Part shown: positions 15,521 to 24,040 of the stretch, piece after piece
Position numbering within the stretch: position 1 is the stretch's first letter
How the letters are laid out: every line of letters begins with the position of its first letter
From: Thalassoroseus pseudoceratinae
GTDB lineage: Bacteria; Planctomycetota; Planctomycetia; Planctomycetales; Planctomycetaceae
Direction of reading: 5' to 3'
Assembly: GCF_011634775.1 (NCBI RefSeq)
Contig: NZ_JAALXT010000013.1
Span: forward strand, 1 to 36,036
DNA: 36,036 nt
The notes under the pieces: model-generated
Database searches by the model: none
What the model was told of the DNA's origin: nothing
What the model saw: the letters and a program-made list of their open reading frames with translations, nothing else
Translations under genes and position numbers: made by a program

Positions 15521-16852
15521 ATGTCGCGTCCTGCGATTGAAATTGAAAACCTTGGCAAAGCCTACCGTATCGGCTTGAAGGAAGAGGTACCTGATACACT
15601 CGTCTCCGCCGCTGCGGGTTGGCTGCGATCGCCAATTCGCAATTGGGATCGACTCCGTAAGCTCAATACGTTCGAAGAGAAGTCTGAATCGGATGACATT
15701 GTGTGGGCCCTGAAGGACGTTTCATTCTCCGTCAACGAAGGTGAGGTCGTAGGGGTCATTGGTCGTAACGGTGCCGGAAAAAGCACGTTGCTGAAGATTC
15801 TGAGCCGCATCACCGAACCGACGTCAGGCCGGGCCATTATCCGCGGCCGTGTCAGCAGTTTGCTTGAAGTCGGCACCGGCTTCCATCCGGAACTAACGGG
15901 ACGTGAAAACGTCTACATGAACGGCACAATCCTGGGGATGACGAAACGAGAGATCGACCGCAAGTTTGATGAAATCGTCGACTTCAGCGGCGTGGAAAAG
16001 TTTCTCGATACCCCAGTTAAACGCTACTCCAGCGGCATGAAAGTCCGTCTCGCGTTCGCCGTCGCTGCGCACCTGGAACCCGAAATCCTTATCATCGACG
16101 AAGTCCTAGCCGTAGGGGATGCCGAGTTCCAACGAAAATGCTTAGGCAAAATGCAAGACGTAGCTGGACAAGGTAGGACAGTGTTGTTTGTTAGCCATAA
16201 CATGGCGGCTGTGAGAAACCTTTGTAGTCGAGCGATTCGGTTGTGTGATGGCCTACTCACATTTGATGGGATGCCGGAGGAAGCCATCGATCAGTATCTA
16301 GTGTCTGGAACGCATTCATCCGGAAAGCAAGACTTTTCTGATCCGAGCCTCAAGCGCAAGGGCTCCGGCAAAGTGAGATTCACTTCAGCTGAAATTCAGA
16401 CATTCCGCGGGAGTCATGGTACGTCATTGCCAATGGGTGAGGGATTCAAAGTTCGGATGGGTGTCGAGTCGACGGAATCAGTCGAAAATACGCTCATTGG
16501 CATCGGTCTCTTCGACGCGAGTGGTGCTAGAGTTTGTGGATTGAACAGTAGTCATACTGCGGACTGGACCTTCTCACTACGGGCAGGCCAGACCGCAACC
16601 TACGTGTGCAGCCTCAAATCAGTAAATCTTGGGCACGGGCGTTATCATCTCAATCTGATCTTGAAGCAGGCCTTGGGTAACCAAGTTTATGACTCGATTG
16701 AGTCTGCACTGATCCTAACTATTGAGGGAGCTGACATTTACAACACAGGCAAGATACCAGTCGGCAATAATATCGTTTTCTTGCGTCCAGATTGGTCTGA
16801 AGAAGAGCCTAACAGCCAACCGCTAATCAGTTTCTCAGAGATTAACGAATAA
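15521..16852 (+). CDS. wzt: ABC polysaccharide exporter ATPase with C-terminal carbohydrate-binding domain (Wzt type)
   Basis: From the ATG at 15521 (a longer frame to 15074 is the shadow of the permease) the protein has 443 residues. The nucleotide-binding domain (about 1-250) has Walker A GRNGAGKST (about 81-89), a Q/Pro loop, signature YSSGMKVRLAFA (about 168-179), Walker B ILIIDEVLAVGDAEF (about 190-204) and switch His in LFVSHNM. A second domain (about 265-440) has the beta-rich look of the Wzt C-terminal domain (SVENTLIGIGLFDASGARVCGLN; NLGHGRYHLNLIL). In the E. coli O9a type this domain binds the capped non-reducing end of the chain. The stop TAA shares its last A with the next ATG, so translation is coupled to the methyltransferase, a candidate capping enzyme. 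Confidence 0.93.
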   Translation: MSRPAIEIENLGKAYRIGLKEEVPDTLVSAAAGWLRSPIRNWDRLRKLNTFEEKSESDDIVWALKDVSFSVNEGEVVGVIGRNGAGKSTLLKILSRITEPTSGRAIIRGRVSSLLEVGTGFHPELTGRENVYMNGTILGMTKREIDRKFDEIVDFSGVEKFLDTPVKRYSSGMKVRLAFAVAAHLEPEILIIDEVLAVGDAEFQRKCLGKMQDVAGQGRTVLFVSHNMAAVRNLCSRAIRLCDGLLTFDGMPEEAIDQYLVSGTHSSGKQDFSDPSLKRKGSGKVRFTSAEIQTFRGSHGTSLPMGEGFKVRMGVESTESVENTLIGIGLFDASGARVCGLNSSHTADWTFSLRAGQTATYVCSLKSVNLGHGRYHLNLILKQALGNQVYDSIESALILTIEGADIYNTGKIPVGNNIVFLRPDWSEEEPNSQPLISFSEINE

Positions 16853-17553
16853 TGGACGATAGAATGGCTGCTAAAACTCGCAGATTCTTACGGCGTTGTA
16901 CACCGCCTATCATCGTCGATACTGTGAATTACTTTCGGGCGCGTCCTAGCAAGAACGTCCATGCAAATCAGCCTGGCGATGGAACTGAAAAGCCAGCTGA
17001 ATGGTACGATGAGTCTTTTGCAAAGGCTGAACATTGGCGCCAGCATTATACCAGTTCACGATATTATTTTTTTTGGTCAGTTATTGTTGACCGACTTCTT
17101 CGTTCTGGCGTCGAACGAGTCCTTGATATTGGCTGCGGACCAGGTCAATTTGCGCTGCTGGCAAGGGATAGAGGTATAAAGAAATACTGGGGACTAGATT
17201 TTAGCACGAAACGTATAGAGCAAGCACGCACGATTTGCCCAGAGTTCCTGTTTTTTGTGGAGGACGTTTTCAAGTCTGACAAGCTAGGTTTACTCGACTA
17301 TCAGGCTGTAGTTATAACAGAGGTGCTAGAGCATGTTGAAAACGACATCGACCTGCTGAAGATGGTGCGTTGCGGCACAAGATTGATCGGGTCAGTTCCA
17401 AATTTCCCATATACATCTCATGTGAGGCATTTTGAAGGGATTCGCGACGTGGAAGATCGATACAACGTACTATTTGAGTCGCTCTCGGTCGAAGAATTGA
17501 TCGCAAATGAGACAGGGAAATGTTACTACCTATTGGATGGCGTAAAAAACTAA
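16852..17553 (+). CDS. SAM-dependent class I methyltransferase
   Basis: The 233-residue protein has a basic N terminus of about 45 residues, then EWYDESFAKAEHWRQHY and a Rossmann core. Motif I is VLDIGCGPGQFA (about 90-101), the strand-2 acidic is WGLDFS (Asp of GLD), and a later motif is AVVITEVLEHVEND. That set identifies a SAM-binding class I methyltransferase of the Methyltransf_11/23 type. The substrate cannot be read from the sequence. It starts inside the wzt stop codon (TAATG) and is followed by a sulfotransferase, so modification of the polysaccharide, perhaps its growing end, is a reasonable inference. It is shorter than chain-terminating kinase/methyltransferase fusions such as WbdD and lacks a kinase domain and coiled coil. 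Confidence 0.88.
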   Translation: MDDRMAAKTRRFLRRCTPPIIVDTVNYFRARPSKNVHANQPGDGTEKPAEWYDESFAKAEHWRQHYTSSRYYFFWSVIVDRLLRSGVERVLDIGCGPGQFALLARDRGIKKYWGLDFSTKRIEQARTICPEFLFFVEDVFKSDKLGLLDYQAVVITEVLEHVENDIDLLKMVRCGTRLIGSVPNFPYTSHVRHFEGIRDVEDRYNVLFESLSVEELIANETGKCYYLLDGVKN

Positions 17554-17583
17554 CAGCATTTGCTCCCAATTCAAGAGACATCG

Positions 17584-18444
17584 ATGCTCAGATTCCCGGG
17601 GAAAGAATATCTTCGCAATACGTTCTTGGACCGAGTCCGAAAACGTTTAGAATGTGTGTTTGTGTTATCGACTGGACGAGTTGGAACTGAATCACTCACA
17701 AATTTGCTCAACCTGTCACATCGAATACACGCATGTCATGAGCCTCGCCCCAGAATGCGAAGCGAAACGAAGCTAGCCTATCAAAACCCCTCAATGTCAT
17801 CACTGTTCGTCAAAGATTATTTGAATCATCGATATTTTCGGCGGCCTGACACTAGTCCAATGAAATCCTGTGTGAAACAGGACCTTATCTATGTTGAGAC
17901 ATCAAACCGCCTTACCTACTTAGCACCGGCGTTAGCCCAATTTTTCCCGAAATCAAAATTCATTTTTTTACATCGAGACCCACCGGCTGTCATTCGGTCG
18001 ATCATGCGAAGAGGATATTACCAAGGCCATGAGTGGGATGATTATCGAATTCAGCCCCGGACAAACGATCCTTTTTCTCCAAAGTGGGATATATTCGATG
18101 AGTTCCAGAAGTGCTGTTGGTATTGGCGAGCAGTCAATGAATTCTGCATTGAATGTATCAATACAATTGAGGAATCCCGAACGTTCAACTTGCGAAGTTC
18201 CGCATTATTCGCGCAAGACGTTGACTCCATTGGACGACTATTCCGTTGGTTAAAGGTAGCGCCGCCCTCCGACACTTCGGTACTGGATGCGACGTCGGTT
18301 TCATATAACGCTCAAAATCAGGGCGCGTTTCCCGAATGGGAAGACTGGAGCCAAGAACAGCGAACTACCATGCTAAGTATCGTCGCCCCAATAAACGAGA
18401 TGTTAGGTTACCGCTATCAAACCGATGATTTTGGGACTCCGTGA
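17584..18444 (+). CDS. Sulfotransferase family protein
   Basis: The 286-residue protein uses the ATG at 17584, preceded by an AAGAGA purine tract; a TTG at 17560 is an alternative start. It has the 5'-phosphosulfate loop STGRVGTESLT (residues 29-39) and the 3'-phosphate motif FIFLHRDPPAVIRSIMRR (about 126-143), with the conserved Arg and Ser of the PAPS site. These define a cytosolic PAPS-dependent sulfotransferase, suggesting a sulfated polysaccharide. The acidic/Trp-rich C terminus (EWEDWSQEQRTTM) resembles carbohydrate sulfotransferases of the Sulfotransfer_3 type. PAPS-making genes are not in the window. A perfect 14-bp palindrome covers the stop codon. Confidence 0.87.
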   Translation: MLRFPGKEYLRNTFLDRVRKRLECVFVLSTGRVGTESLTNLLNLSHRIHACHEPRPRMRSETKLAYQNPSMSSLFVKDYLNHRYFRRPDTSPMKSCVKQDLIYVETSNRLTYLAPALAQFFPKSKFIFLHRDPPAVIRSIMRRGYYQGHEWDDYRIQPRTNDPFSPKWDIFDEFQKCCWYWRAVNEFCIECINTIEESRTFNLRSSALFAQDVDSIGRLFRWLKVAPPSDTSVLDATSVSYNAQNQGAFPEWEDWSQEQRTTMLSIVAPINEMLGYRYQTDDFGTP

Positions 18445-18455
18445 CTCCGGAGTCA
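18442..18455. repeat. Perfect 14-bp palindrome over the stop of the sulfotransferase gene
   Basis: TGACTCCGGAGTCA contains the TGA stop at 18442-18444 and reads the same on both strands. It could form a short stem or bind a dimeric regulator, but no T-tract follows, so it is not called a terminator. The 93-base gap to the next gene shows no other repeat. Confidence 0.5.
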
Positions 18456-18547
18456 GAGGCTCATATTAGTTCATTCTCATCATGAATAAGCTTGGCCTTT
18501 TCGAAAATCCAAAACCCATGAGTTATTGGTCTTAGTTTTCAGTAGGC

Positions 18548-19498
18548 ATGAGAAGTGTTGAGATGCAAGTAATCATTCCCACGCACGGTCGGCCGGATTT
18601 GTTGGATCGGACTCTCTCGTCTTTAGCCGAGTGCGAGTTGCCGGATGATTACGCAGGCTGCATCGTCGCCGAGAATGGTGGTCAGCAGGGAGCTGAAGAG
18701 GCCGTGCGAAACGCCGATACACGGCTAAATTGCCGCTACTTTTACCATGAACAAGGCAATAAGAGCACTACGCTCAACGAAGTCCTCAAGCATTTTTCGC
18801 TGCAGGACTGGATCGTACTTTTTGATGACGACGTTCGCTTCAGCCCGATGACTCTCCAGAAGTATGCAGAAGCGATTGACGGTCTGTCATCGGGGAAATT
18901 CTTCTGCGGGCCGGTAGCAATCGATTATGAACAGCGTCCGCCCGAATGGCTGATCGAATTCCTGCCGCCGTCCGCTAAAGGTTGGGAGTGGGATGCAGAA
19001 ATCCCTATTACAACGCCGGTTGCCCTCGGAGCCAATTGGGTGGTGCACCCGAAAGACGTACTCGCCGTCGGTGGGTTCGACGCAAGGTTCGGACCGGGAA
19101 GCATATCCCGAGCCACCGGACAAGAGCGTTCGTTGCAACAGCGATTGATTGCGCGAGGGATCCAGGGACAGTATATCTCCAACGCAAAAATCTGGCACTA
19201 TGTGCCAAGAGAACGATGTTCTGTGGAATGGGTTGTCGATCGACATTTTCGCAACAATGTCTCCACCGGGCAAAATCGCGATACGAGCGGCTGTGCTCCA
19301 TTCTTCGGATACCCTCGTTGGTTGGTACGGAAATACTTGACGGCCTATGCCCAGTATCTATTGCGAGCACCGTTTTCTGATGCGTTGACGCGATTTCATC
19401 TCCGGCTAGATTTAGCACAGATTCGCGGACAGTTGGTCGGTGGAAAAAGACGTGCAATTGAAGACGATTCGATGGCGATTGTTGGGAGCTCAGATTAA
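18548..19498 (+). CDS. Family 2 glycosyltransferase
   Basis: The 316-residue protein has a GT-A fold with IIPTHGRPDLLDRTLSSL near the N terminus and a DDD metal-binding motif at residues 93-95 (LFDDDVRFSP). Acceptor-side motifs follow: PPEWLIEF, GANWVVHPKDVLAVGGFD and the C-terminal HYVPRERCSVEWVVDRHF. Starting at the ATG 18548 or at the Met at 18563 (MQVIIPTHG) is equally plausible. It resembles the GT2 encoded at 20445 in arrangement (GAN-x, HxVPR, basic C-terminal tail), suggesting a duplication. The stop overlaps the next gene's ATG by one base. It would add a nucleotide-activated sugar to the growing repeat unit; donor and acceptor unknown. Confidence 0.92.
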   Translation: MRSVEMQVIIPTHGRPDLLDRTLSSLAECELPDDYAGCIVAENGGQQGAEEAVRNADTRLNCRYFYHEQGNKSTTLNEVLKHFSLQDWIVLFDDDVRFSPMTLQKYAEAIDGLSSGKFFCGPVAIDYEQRPPEWLIEFLPPSAKGWEWDAEIPITTPVALGANWVVHPKDVLAVGGFDARFGPGSISRATGQERSLQQRLIARGIQGQYISNAKIWHYVPRERCSVEWVVDRHFRNNVSTGQNRDTSGCAPFFGYPRWLVRKYLTAYAQYLLRAPFSDALTRFHLRLDLAQIRGQLVGGKRRAIEDDSMAIVGSSD

Positions 19499-20448
19499 TG
19501 GAAATCGCCCCAACAGTCTCCGTCGTCATCCCCTGCTACAATGCCGCACCGTTTTTGCGGGAGACATTGGACAGTGCGTTGAACCAAACACATCCGCCTT
19601 TAGAAATTCTCGTGATCGATGATGGCTCAACTGACGACTCGGCCGCCATCGCTGAGAGTTACGGTGGACCGGTGCGAGTACTGCGGCAACCCAACCAAGG
19701 TGAATCGGTGGCGAGGAACTGGGGGATCGAAGAAGCAAAAGGAGACTGGATTGCATTCTTGGATGCTGATGATATCTGGCGATCGATAAAACTCCAGGCA
19801 CAAATATCATTGACGGCTCCCGGAGTCGTAGCAGTTCATACGAATTTGTTTAACTTTGGTTCTTCAACTGGCCACTCGAAAATCGAGCAAACTCCTGCCA
19901 GCGAACGATATCGAATTGAGAATCTCGCGACTAACAATGTTTTCATCAGTCCATCAGCGATACTTGTTCGTCGAAATGTCTGTCCACGATTCCCTGAATG
20001 GACATGTGATGCGGAGGACTTGTTGTTCTGCCTCGAACTCGTGCAACTGGGAGAGATCCGGCTTGTGGAAGACCCACTGACGGGATACCGGCGCCACGCC
20101 CGCAGCCAGTCTGCTACATTTGGAGCGGAGTTGCGGTGGCATCAAACCATTCTCAAATGGTTGAATAGTGAATCCAACCACGTGAAACCATGTATACGAC
20201 AGCAAATCGAGGAGGGATGGATCGGTAAGATTTGTTGGTTGGGATGGAGAATGAAAGCCGAGAGAAAATGGCCGGAGTACTCTGCAGTTCGAGCCTATTT
20301 GGAAGACTTTCAGGAGTTTGACGACGCTAAAGTGCTGCTTAGTAACAAAACCTACCCCTTCTGGTTATACCGGCTGTACGATTTCTTTTGTTTCGGTAAC
20401 CAGCGAACACGCGCTCACAATTCTAGTGTGATGGACAAAATTAAATGA
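19498..20448 (+). CDS. Family 2 glycosyltransferase
   Basis: The 316-residue protein has a canonical GT2 N terminus (VSVVIPCYNAAPFLRETLDS), the VIDDGSTDDS motif (about 39-48), GESVARNWG and the metal-binding FLDADDIW at residues 87-94 (DADD 89-92). It then has a variable C-terminal half with a basic, Trp-rich character. It begins in the stop codon of the preceding gene (TAATG) and overlaps the next by 4 bases, so it belongs to one tightly coupled run of glycosyltransferases. Its N-terminal domain is closely similar in motif to the protein at 25309, suggesting a shared ancestor. Donor sugar cannot be read. Confidence 0.92.
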   Translation: MEIAPTVSVVIPCYNAAPFLRETLDSALNQTHPPLEILVIDDGSTDDSAAIAESYGGPVRVLRQPNQGESVARNWGIEEAKGDWIAFLDADDIWRSIKLQAQISLTAPGVVAVHTNLFNFGSSTGHSKIEQTPASERYRIENLATNNVFISPSAILVRRNVCPRFPEWTCDAEDLLFCLELVQLGEIRLVEDPLTGYRRHARSQSATFGAELRWHQTILKWLNSESNHVKPCIRQQIEEGWIGKICWLGWRMKAERKWPEYSAVRAYLEDFQEFDDAKVLLSNKTYPFWLYRLYDFFCFGNQRTRAHNSSVMDKIK

Positions 20449-21401
20449 AGGTTAGTGTCGCAATTTGTACTTGGAATCGTGACTCACTTTTGGAGAAAAC
20501 GCTGCTGGAAATGCGGTCCCTCAAAGTTCCATGTGACGTCAGTTGGGAACTACTAGTTGTTAACAACAACTGCAGCGACGATACTGATGGTGTTGTTGGA
20601 AGGCTTTCCGACGAATTGCCGATCCGATTGCTTCACGAGCCAAAGCCGGGCCAATCGAACGCCCGAAACTGCGCAATTCGCAAAGCCGAAGGCGAATTGT
20701 TAATCTGGACTGATGACGATGTCTTGGTCGACAGCGACTGGATTAGTCAATATGTGCGTGCAGCCGAGGCTCATCCAGAAGCGGATTTCTTTGGAGGTAC
20801 CGTTGATCCATATTTCGAGCAGAAGCCGCCCCGTTGGCTTCTCAACGAACTTGTGTATCTTGGCAGCGTCTATGCCCTAAGGCAACTTGATGCGAAAGTC
20901 AGACCGTTCCGTGGAGATGAGATCCCGATGGGCGCGAACATGGCTTTCCGCACCAAAATCCTCCGAAAAGAAAATTTTGACCCACGCCTTGGTAACGCAG
21001 GCAACAACAATCTTCGTGGAGATGATGCCGAGCTGCTTCGCCGTTTAATGGTGGAGGGATATCGAGGGTTATGGGTTGGACCGGCGCGTGTGCGTCATTT
21101 CGTGCCGAGGCACAGAATGACGCGACGGTACGTTTGGAAGTGGTTTGAAGGTAGTGGCCGCTCAAGCGTATTGCGAAATGGAAAAGACAATAGCTCGCGA
21201 TTGTTCGGTGCGCCTCGCTGGGCTTTTAGAAAATTGTTAGAATCTGGGACCGAGACCATTCTTCGGTACCCTCGTCGAGACGATCGATGGCTGAAAGCGT
21301 TCTGCAATACGGCGACGATGCTCGGTGTTATCCGCCAACACCGTGCAGACGAAAGCGTGAGCAACGGCAACCTTAAACAAAACAACAGCGAGGCACGATA
21401 A
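20445..21401 (+). CDS. Family 2 glycosyltransferase
   Basis: The 318-residue GT-A enzyme has VAICTWNRDSLLEKTL at the N terminus, LLVVNNNCSDDT (about 36-47), QSNARNCAIRKAEGE and the metal-binding IWTDDDVLVD with DDD at residues 90-92. Next come FFGGTVDPYFEQKPPRWLL, PMGANMAFRTKIL and RHFVPRHRMTRRYVWKWFE. Parallel motifs at 18548 (PPEWL, GAN, HYVPR) indicate paralogy. A TAC-to-Asn-rich region NNNLRGDD (about 188-195) is probably the acceptor/base loop. It overlaps both neighbours by a few bases (ATGA at 20445-20448; the stop shares an A with the ATG at 21401). Function: transfer of one sugar of the repeat unit. Confidence 0.92.
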   Translation: MKVSVAICTWNRDSLLEKTLLEMRSLKVPCDVSWELLVVNNNCSDDTDGVVGRLSDELPIRLLHEPKPGQSNARNCAIRKAEGELLIWTDDDVLVDSDWISQYVRAAEAHPEADFFGGTVDPYFEQKPPRWLLNELVYLGSVYALRQLDAKVRPFRGDEIPMGANMAFRTKILRKENFDPRLGNAGNNNLRGDDAELLRRLMVEGYRGLWVGPARVRHFVPRHRMTRRYVWKWFEGSGRSSVLRNGKDNSSRLFGAPRWAFRKLLESGTETILRYPRRDDRWLKAFCNTATMLGVIRQHRADESVSNGNLKQNNSEAR

Positions 21402-22630
21402 TGCCCTCGATGTTGGTTGTCGTTCCAAGCTTCCCAGTAGTCACCCAAACATTCGTACTCCGGGAGATCGTCTCAATCCGCGATGCCGGTTGGGAAGTTC
21501 ACGTATTAACTTGTTCGACTGGTGACGCGACTGCTTGGGATCAAGCAAAACATTTCGGTATCTCGCAAGAACATGTTCATGTTCTGAACTGGCGAACTTG
21601 TAAACTCTTTTCAATACGTACCGTGATGGAACTCTCTAAACCAATTGCGCGGAAAGCAGCTGACTTCGCTCATTATGGTTTCACGCTTGGGCTGAGGCGA
21701 CTGAATTACTTTCACCAGCTATCTCACGTCAAAGCAATCCAATCCGTCGACATCGTACATTGCCACTTCACGGAAGCTGCTGCCGACACTGGAGTCGGTT
21801 TGGCTCAAATCCTGAAACGTCCGTTAACGATCCTTGCACATGACAGTTTTCTTGAAAAAGCTTCTGCCACAGGCCTAAGAAAAATCCAGAGGGCTGCCTC
21901 CATAGTTTTTTGCGTGAGTAAGGGATGGGTGAAGGTTTGGGAAAAAGCAACAGGCTCAAATGACAAGTTGCAATACATGCCGAATTCCATCGATATTGAT
22001 GAGTTCGAATCCGCTGCTACCATGATGGCAGAGAAATCAAGAGAGGTCGTTCCACGAACTTTAAGAGCAATAACAATCGGTCATTTCCATGGCGGCAAGC
22101 GACAGGGTGATCTCGTTCGCGCGGCGGCCCTTCTTAAAGAAGAGGGTGTTTGCCTAAACTGCACTATGGTAGGGGATGGTCCTGAACGCCGTGAGGTCGA
22201 GGCCTTGGCTGTAAAATATGGAATTGAAACTCAAGTCGTTTTTTTAGGCTCGCTCACGCATAGAGAAGTTCGTGAACAGCTAGTCCATGCAGACGTACTA
22301 GTGCATTGCAGTCAGCAAGAATCTTTTGGCATAGTAATAATCGAAGCCATGGGAGCTTCCTTACCGGTTGTAGCGAGCCATACTATCGGCGCAGATGATT
22401 CCGTCCTGGAGAATGTAACTGGACATCTATATAAAGTTGGAGACATCGGAACGCTCGCCCGCCGCTTGGCTGACTTGGCAAAAGACCGGCAACGGCTTCA
22501 CTCACTGGGACTGGCCGGTCGTAAACGTGTAGAGAAACTGTTCGCCTGGGATAATCGAATGGCACAAATGTTTAATGAGTGGCAGTCGGTTATCCGCATA
22601 CACCGTCAGAACTTAAGAACACGACTTTGA
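21401..22630 (+). CDS. Family 4 (GT-B) glycosyltransferase
   Basis: The 409-residue protein has an N-terminal acceptor domain (VVPSFPVVTQTFVLREI, a motif of polysaccharide GT4s; HCHFTEAAADTG; ILAHDSFLEK). Its C-terminal GT4 donor domain has AITIGHFHGGKRQGDLV, MVGDGPERREVEAL and QQESFGIVIIEAMGASLPVV, where the two Glu residues of the E-x7-E donor motif are present. It is the last of a four-gene overlapping run starting at 18548. A 130-base gap follows before the next GT4, with no recognisable element in it. Retaining nucleotide-sugar transfer is expected. Donor sugar unknown. Confidence 0.92.
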   Translation: MPSMLVVVPSFPVVTQTFVLREIVSIRDAGWEVHVLTCSTGDATAWDQAKHFGISQEHVHVLNWRTCKLFSIRTVMELSKPIARKAADFAHYGFTLGLRRLNYFHQLSHVKAIQSVDIVHCHFTEAAADTGVGLAQILKRPLTILAHDSFLEKASATGLRKIQRAASIVFCVSKGWVKVWEKATGSNDKLQYMPNSIDIDEFESAATMMAEKSREVVPRTLRAITIGHFHGGKRQGDLVRAAALLKEEGVCLNCTMVGDGPERREVEALAVKYGIETQVVFLGSLTHREVREQLVHADVLVHCSQQESFGIVIIEAMGASLPVVASHTIGADDSVLENVTGHLYKVGDIGTLARRLADLAKDRQRLHSLGLAGRKRVEKLFAWDNRMAQMFNEWQSVIRIHRQNLRTRL

Positions 22631-22760
22631 CATTTGCTCACTACTTCATTCGGTTAAAAAATTTTCTGCGAAACCACAAGATGAGTTCCGGATGTCCTTT
22701 TTGCCGCACACATTCACCGATGTATAGAGTAGCCTTGTACTCCTACCCTCGTACGACACA

Positions 22761-23900
22761 ATGAATATTCTATATCTCACAGGCAACCCAAACCTTGGTA
22801 GCACGACTCGGGTGCTACAAGGACTGCTCAAGCAACCTAATTTCGGCAGTAGATTTGTAACGGTCGGCCATGACGGTGCAATGGCAAGATGGTTAGCCGA
22901 ACATAATGTGCCTCGCCTAGTTATTTCCATGGACGCACCTTCGAAAAAAACAGTACTGAGAAGTAGTTGGCGTGTTCTCAGAGTCGCTAGCTGGGCTAAG
23001 CGGCGCGGTGTTTCTGTCGTGCATTGCAACGAACATGATATCTATCCGTTCGGCAGGGTTGTCGCACGGCTGATGGGTGTGCCGGTTGTTTGCCATGTGC
23101 GATTTCGTATTGAACGTGGATTTGCCCAGTGGGCCTTCGGCGGGCGTCGCTGCCCCGATGCTTTAATGTGGACGTCGAAATCTCAGCAGGACGCTTGTCA
23201 GGATGCAGTGGTAGGAATTGTATCGGAAGAGCGGCAGCACTTGGTTTTTTTAGGTGTGGAACCAACGCAGTTCAATCCGCAGCAAGGCGTTCGCGAGCGA
23301 ATACGTCGGGAGTGGAATGTTCTAGATCATGAAATTGTGATTGGAACTGCCAGCCACTTTGAACCACGGAAGCGGATACCGGACTTCATTGAACTCGTTA
23401 GGCGTTTGCGAGCTCGCGGGTTACCCGTGCGTGGAGTGTACGCGGGCGAACCGTCGATACACTTTCCCAATCATGCGAGCGACGTCCAGCAAGCCCACAA
23501 TCTATCAGGCTTGGGCGACCGACTGCTACGATTAGGGAAAGTAAAGCCGATCGAGCCGTTCTATCAAGGGATTGATGTCTTTGTCAGTACTAGCGAAATG
23601 GAGACGTTTGGAAACAGCGTCTGCGAAGCAATGGCAGCATCCAAGCCGGTTGTCGCTTACTCGGGCGGTTCCGTGCATGAAGTGATTGGACCGGTGGGGC
23701 AAGTGGTTGCTGACCGGGACTTGGACGCTCTGACTAACGCCGTTACAGTGTTGGTAAGTCACTCTAATCTTCGCGACGAACAAGGCCGTCTTGGGCGCGA
23801 ACGTGTGGAACACGAGTTCACACCGCAAATAGTTGCCGAACGGTTTCAAACAATTCATTCGCTGGTCCATAGCTATCGAACGTCCAGTAAATCTCGATAG
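22761..23900 (+). CDS. Family 4 (GT-B) glycosyltransferase
   Basis: The 379-residue protein has an N-terminal half (MNILYLTGNPNLGSTTRVLQGL; VVHCNEHDIYPFGRVVARLMG) and a C-terminal GT4 donor half with IGTASHFEPRKRIPDFIELV, a long loop with SGLGDRLLRLGKVKP, then SEMETFGNSVCEAMAASKPVVAY carrying the E-x7-E pair. It begins 130 bases after the preceding gene without an obvious Shine-Dalgarno and is followed by a 140-base gap containing a small hairpin, so it may be a separate translation unit within the same transcript. It belongs to the general GT4/RfaB-like family. Role: addition of one sugar to the polymer. Confidence 0.92.
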   Translation: MNILYLTGNPNLGSTTRVLQGLLKQPNFGSRFVTVGHDGAMARWLAEHNVPRLVISMDAPSKKTVLRSSWRVLRVASWAKRRGVSVVHCNEHDIYPFGRVVARLMGVPVVCHVRFRIERGFAQWAFGGRRCPDALMWTSKSQQDACQDAVVGIVSEERQHLVFLGVEPTQFNPQQGVRERIRREWNVLDHEIVIGTASHFEPRKRIPDFIELVRRLRARGLPVRGVYAGEPSIHFPNHASDVQQAHNLSGLGDRLLRLGKVKPIEPFYQGIDVFVSTSEMETFGNSVCEAMAASKPVVAYSGGSVHEVIGPVGQVVADRDLDALTNAVTVLVSHSNLRDEQGRLGRERVEHEFTPQIVAERFQTIHSLVHSYRTSSKSR

Positions 23901-23935
23901 TTCCCAAAACCTTGGCTCTGGATGAGTGATTCCCT

Positions 23936-23956
23936 ACTGGTCGGAACAAGACCAGT
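23936..23956. repeat. 7-bp perfect stem-loop in an intergenic gap
   Basis: ACTGGTC (23936-23942) and GACCAGT (23950-23956) pair across a 7-base loop, 36 bases after the GT4 stop. There is no T-tract downstream, so it is only a possible RNA processing or pausing stem. Confidence 0.35.
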
Positions 23957-24040
23957 GAGGGTTAACCAAAACTTAAGCTTTATCTGATACGGTCGCCATT
24001 TGGCACTAAGGATTCATTGGAGGGTATTATTATCCGAAAC

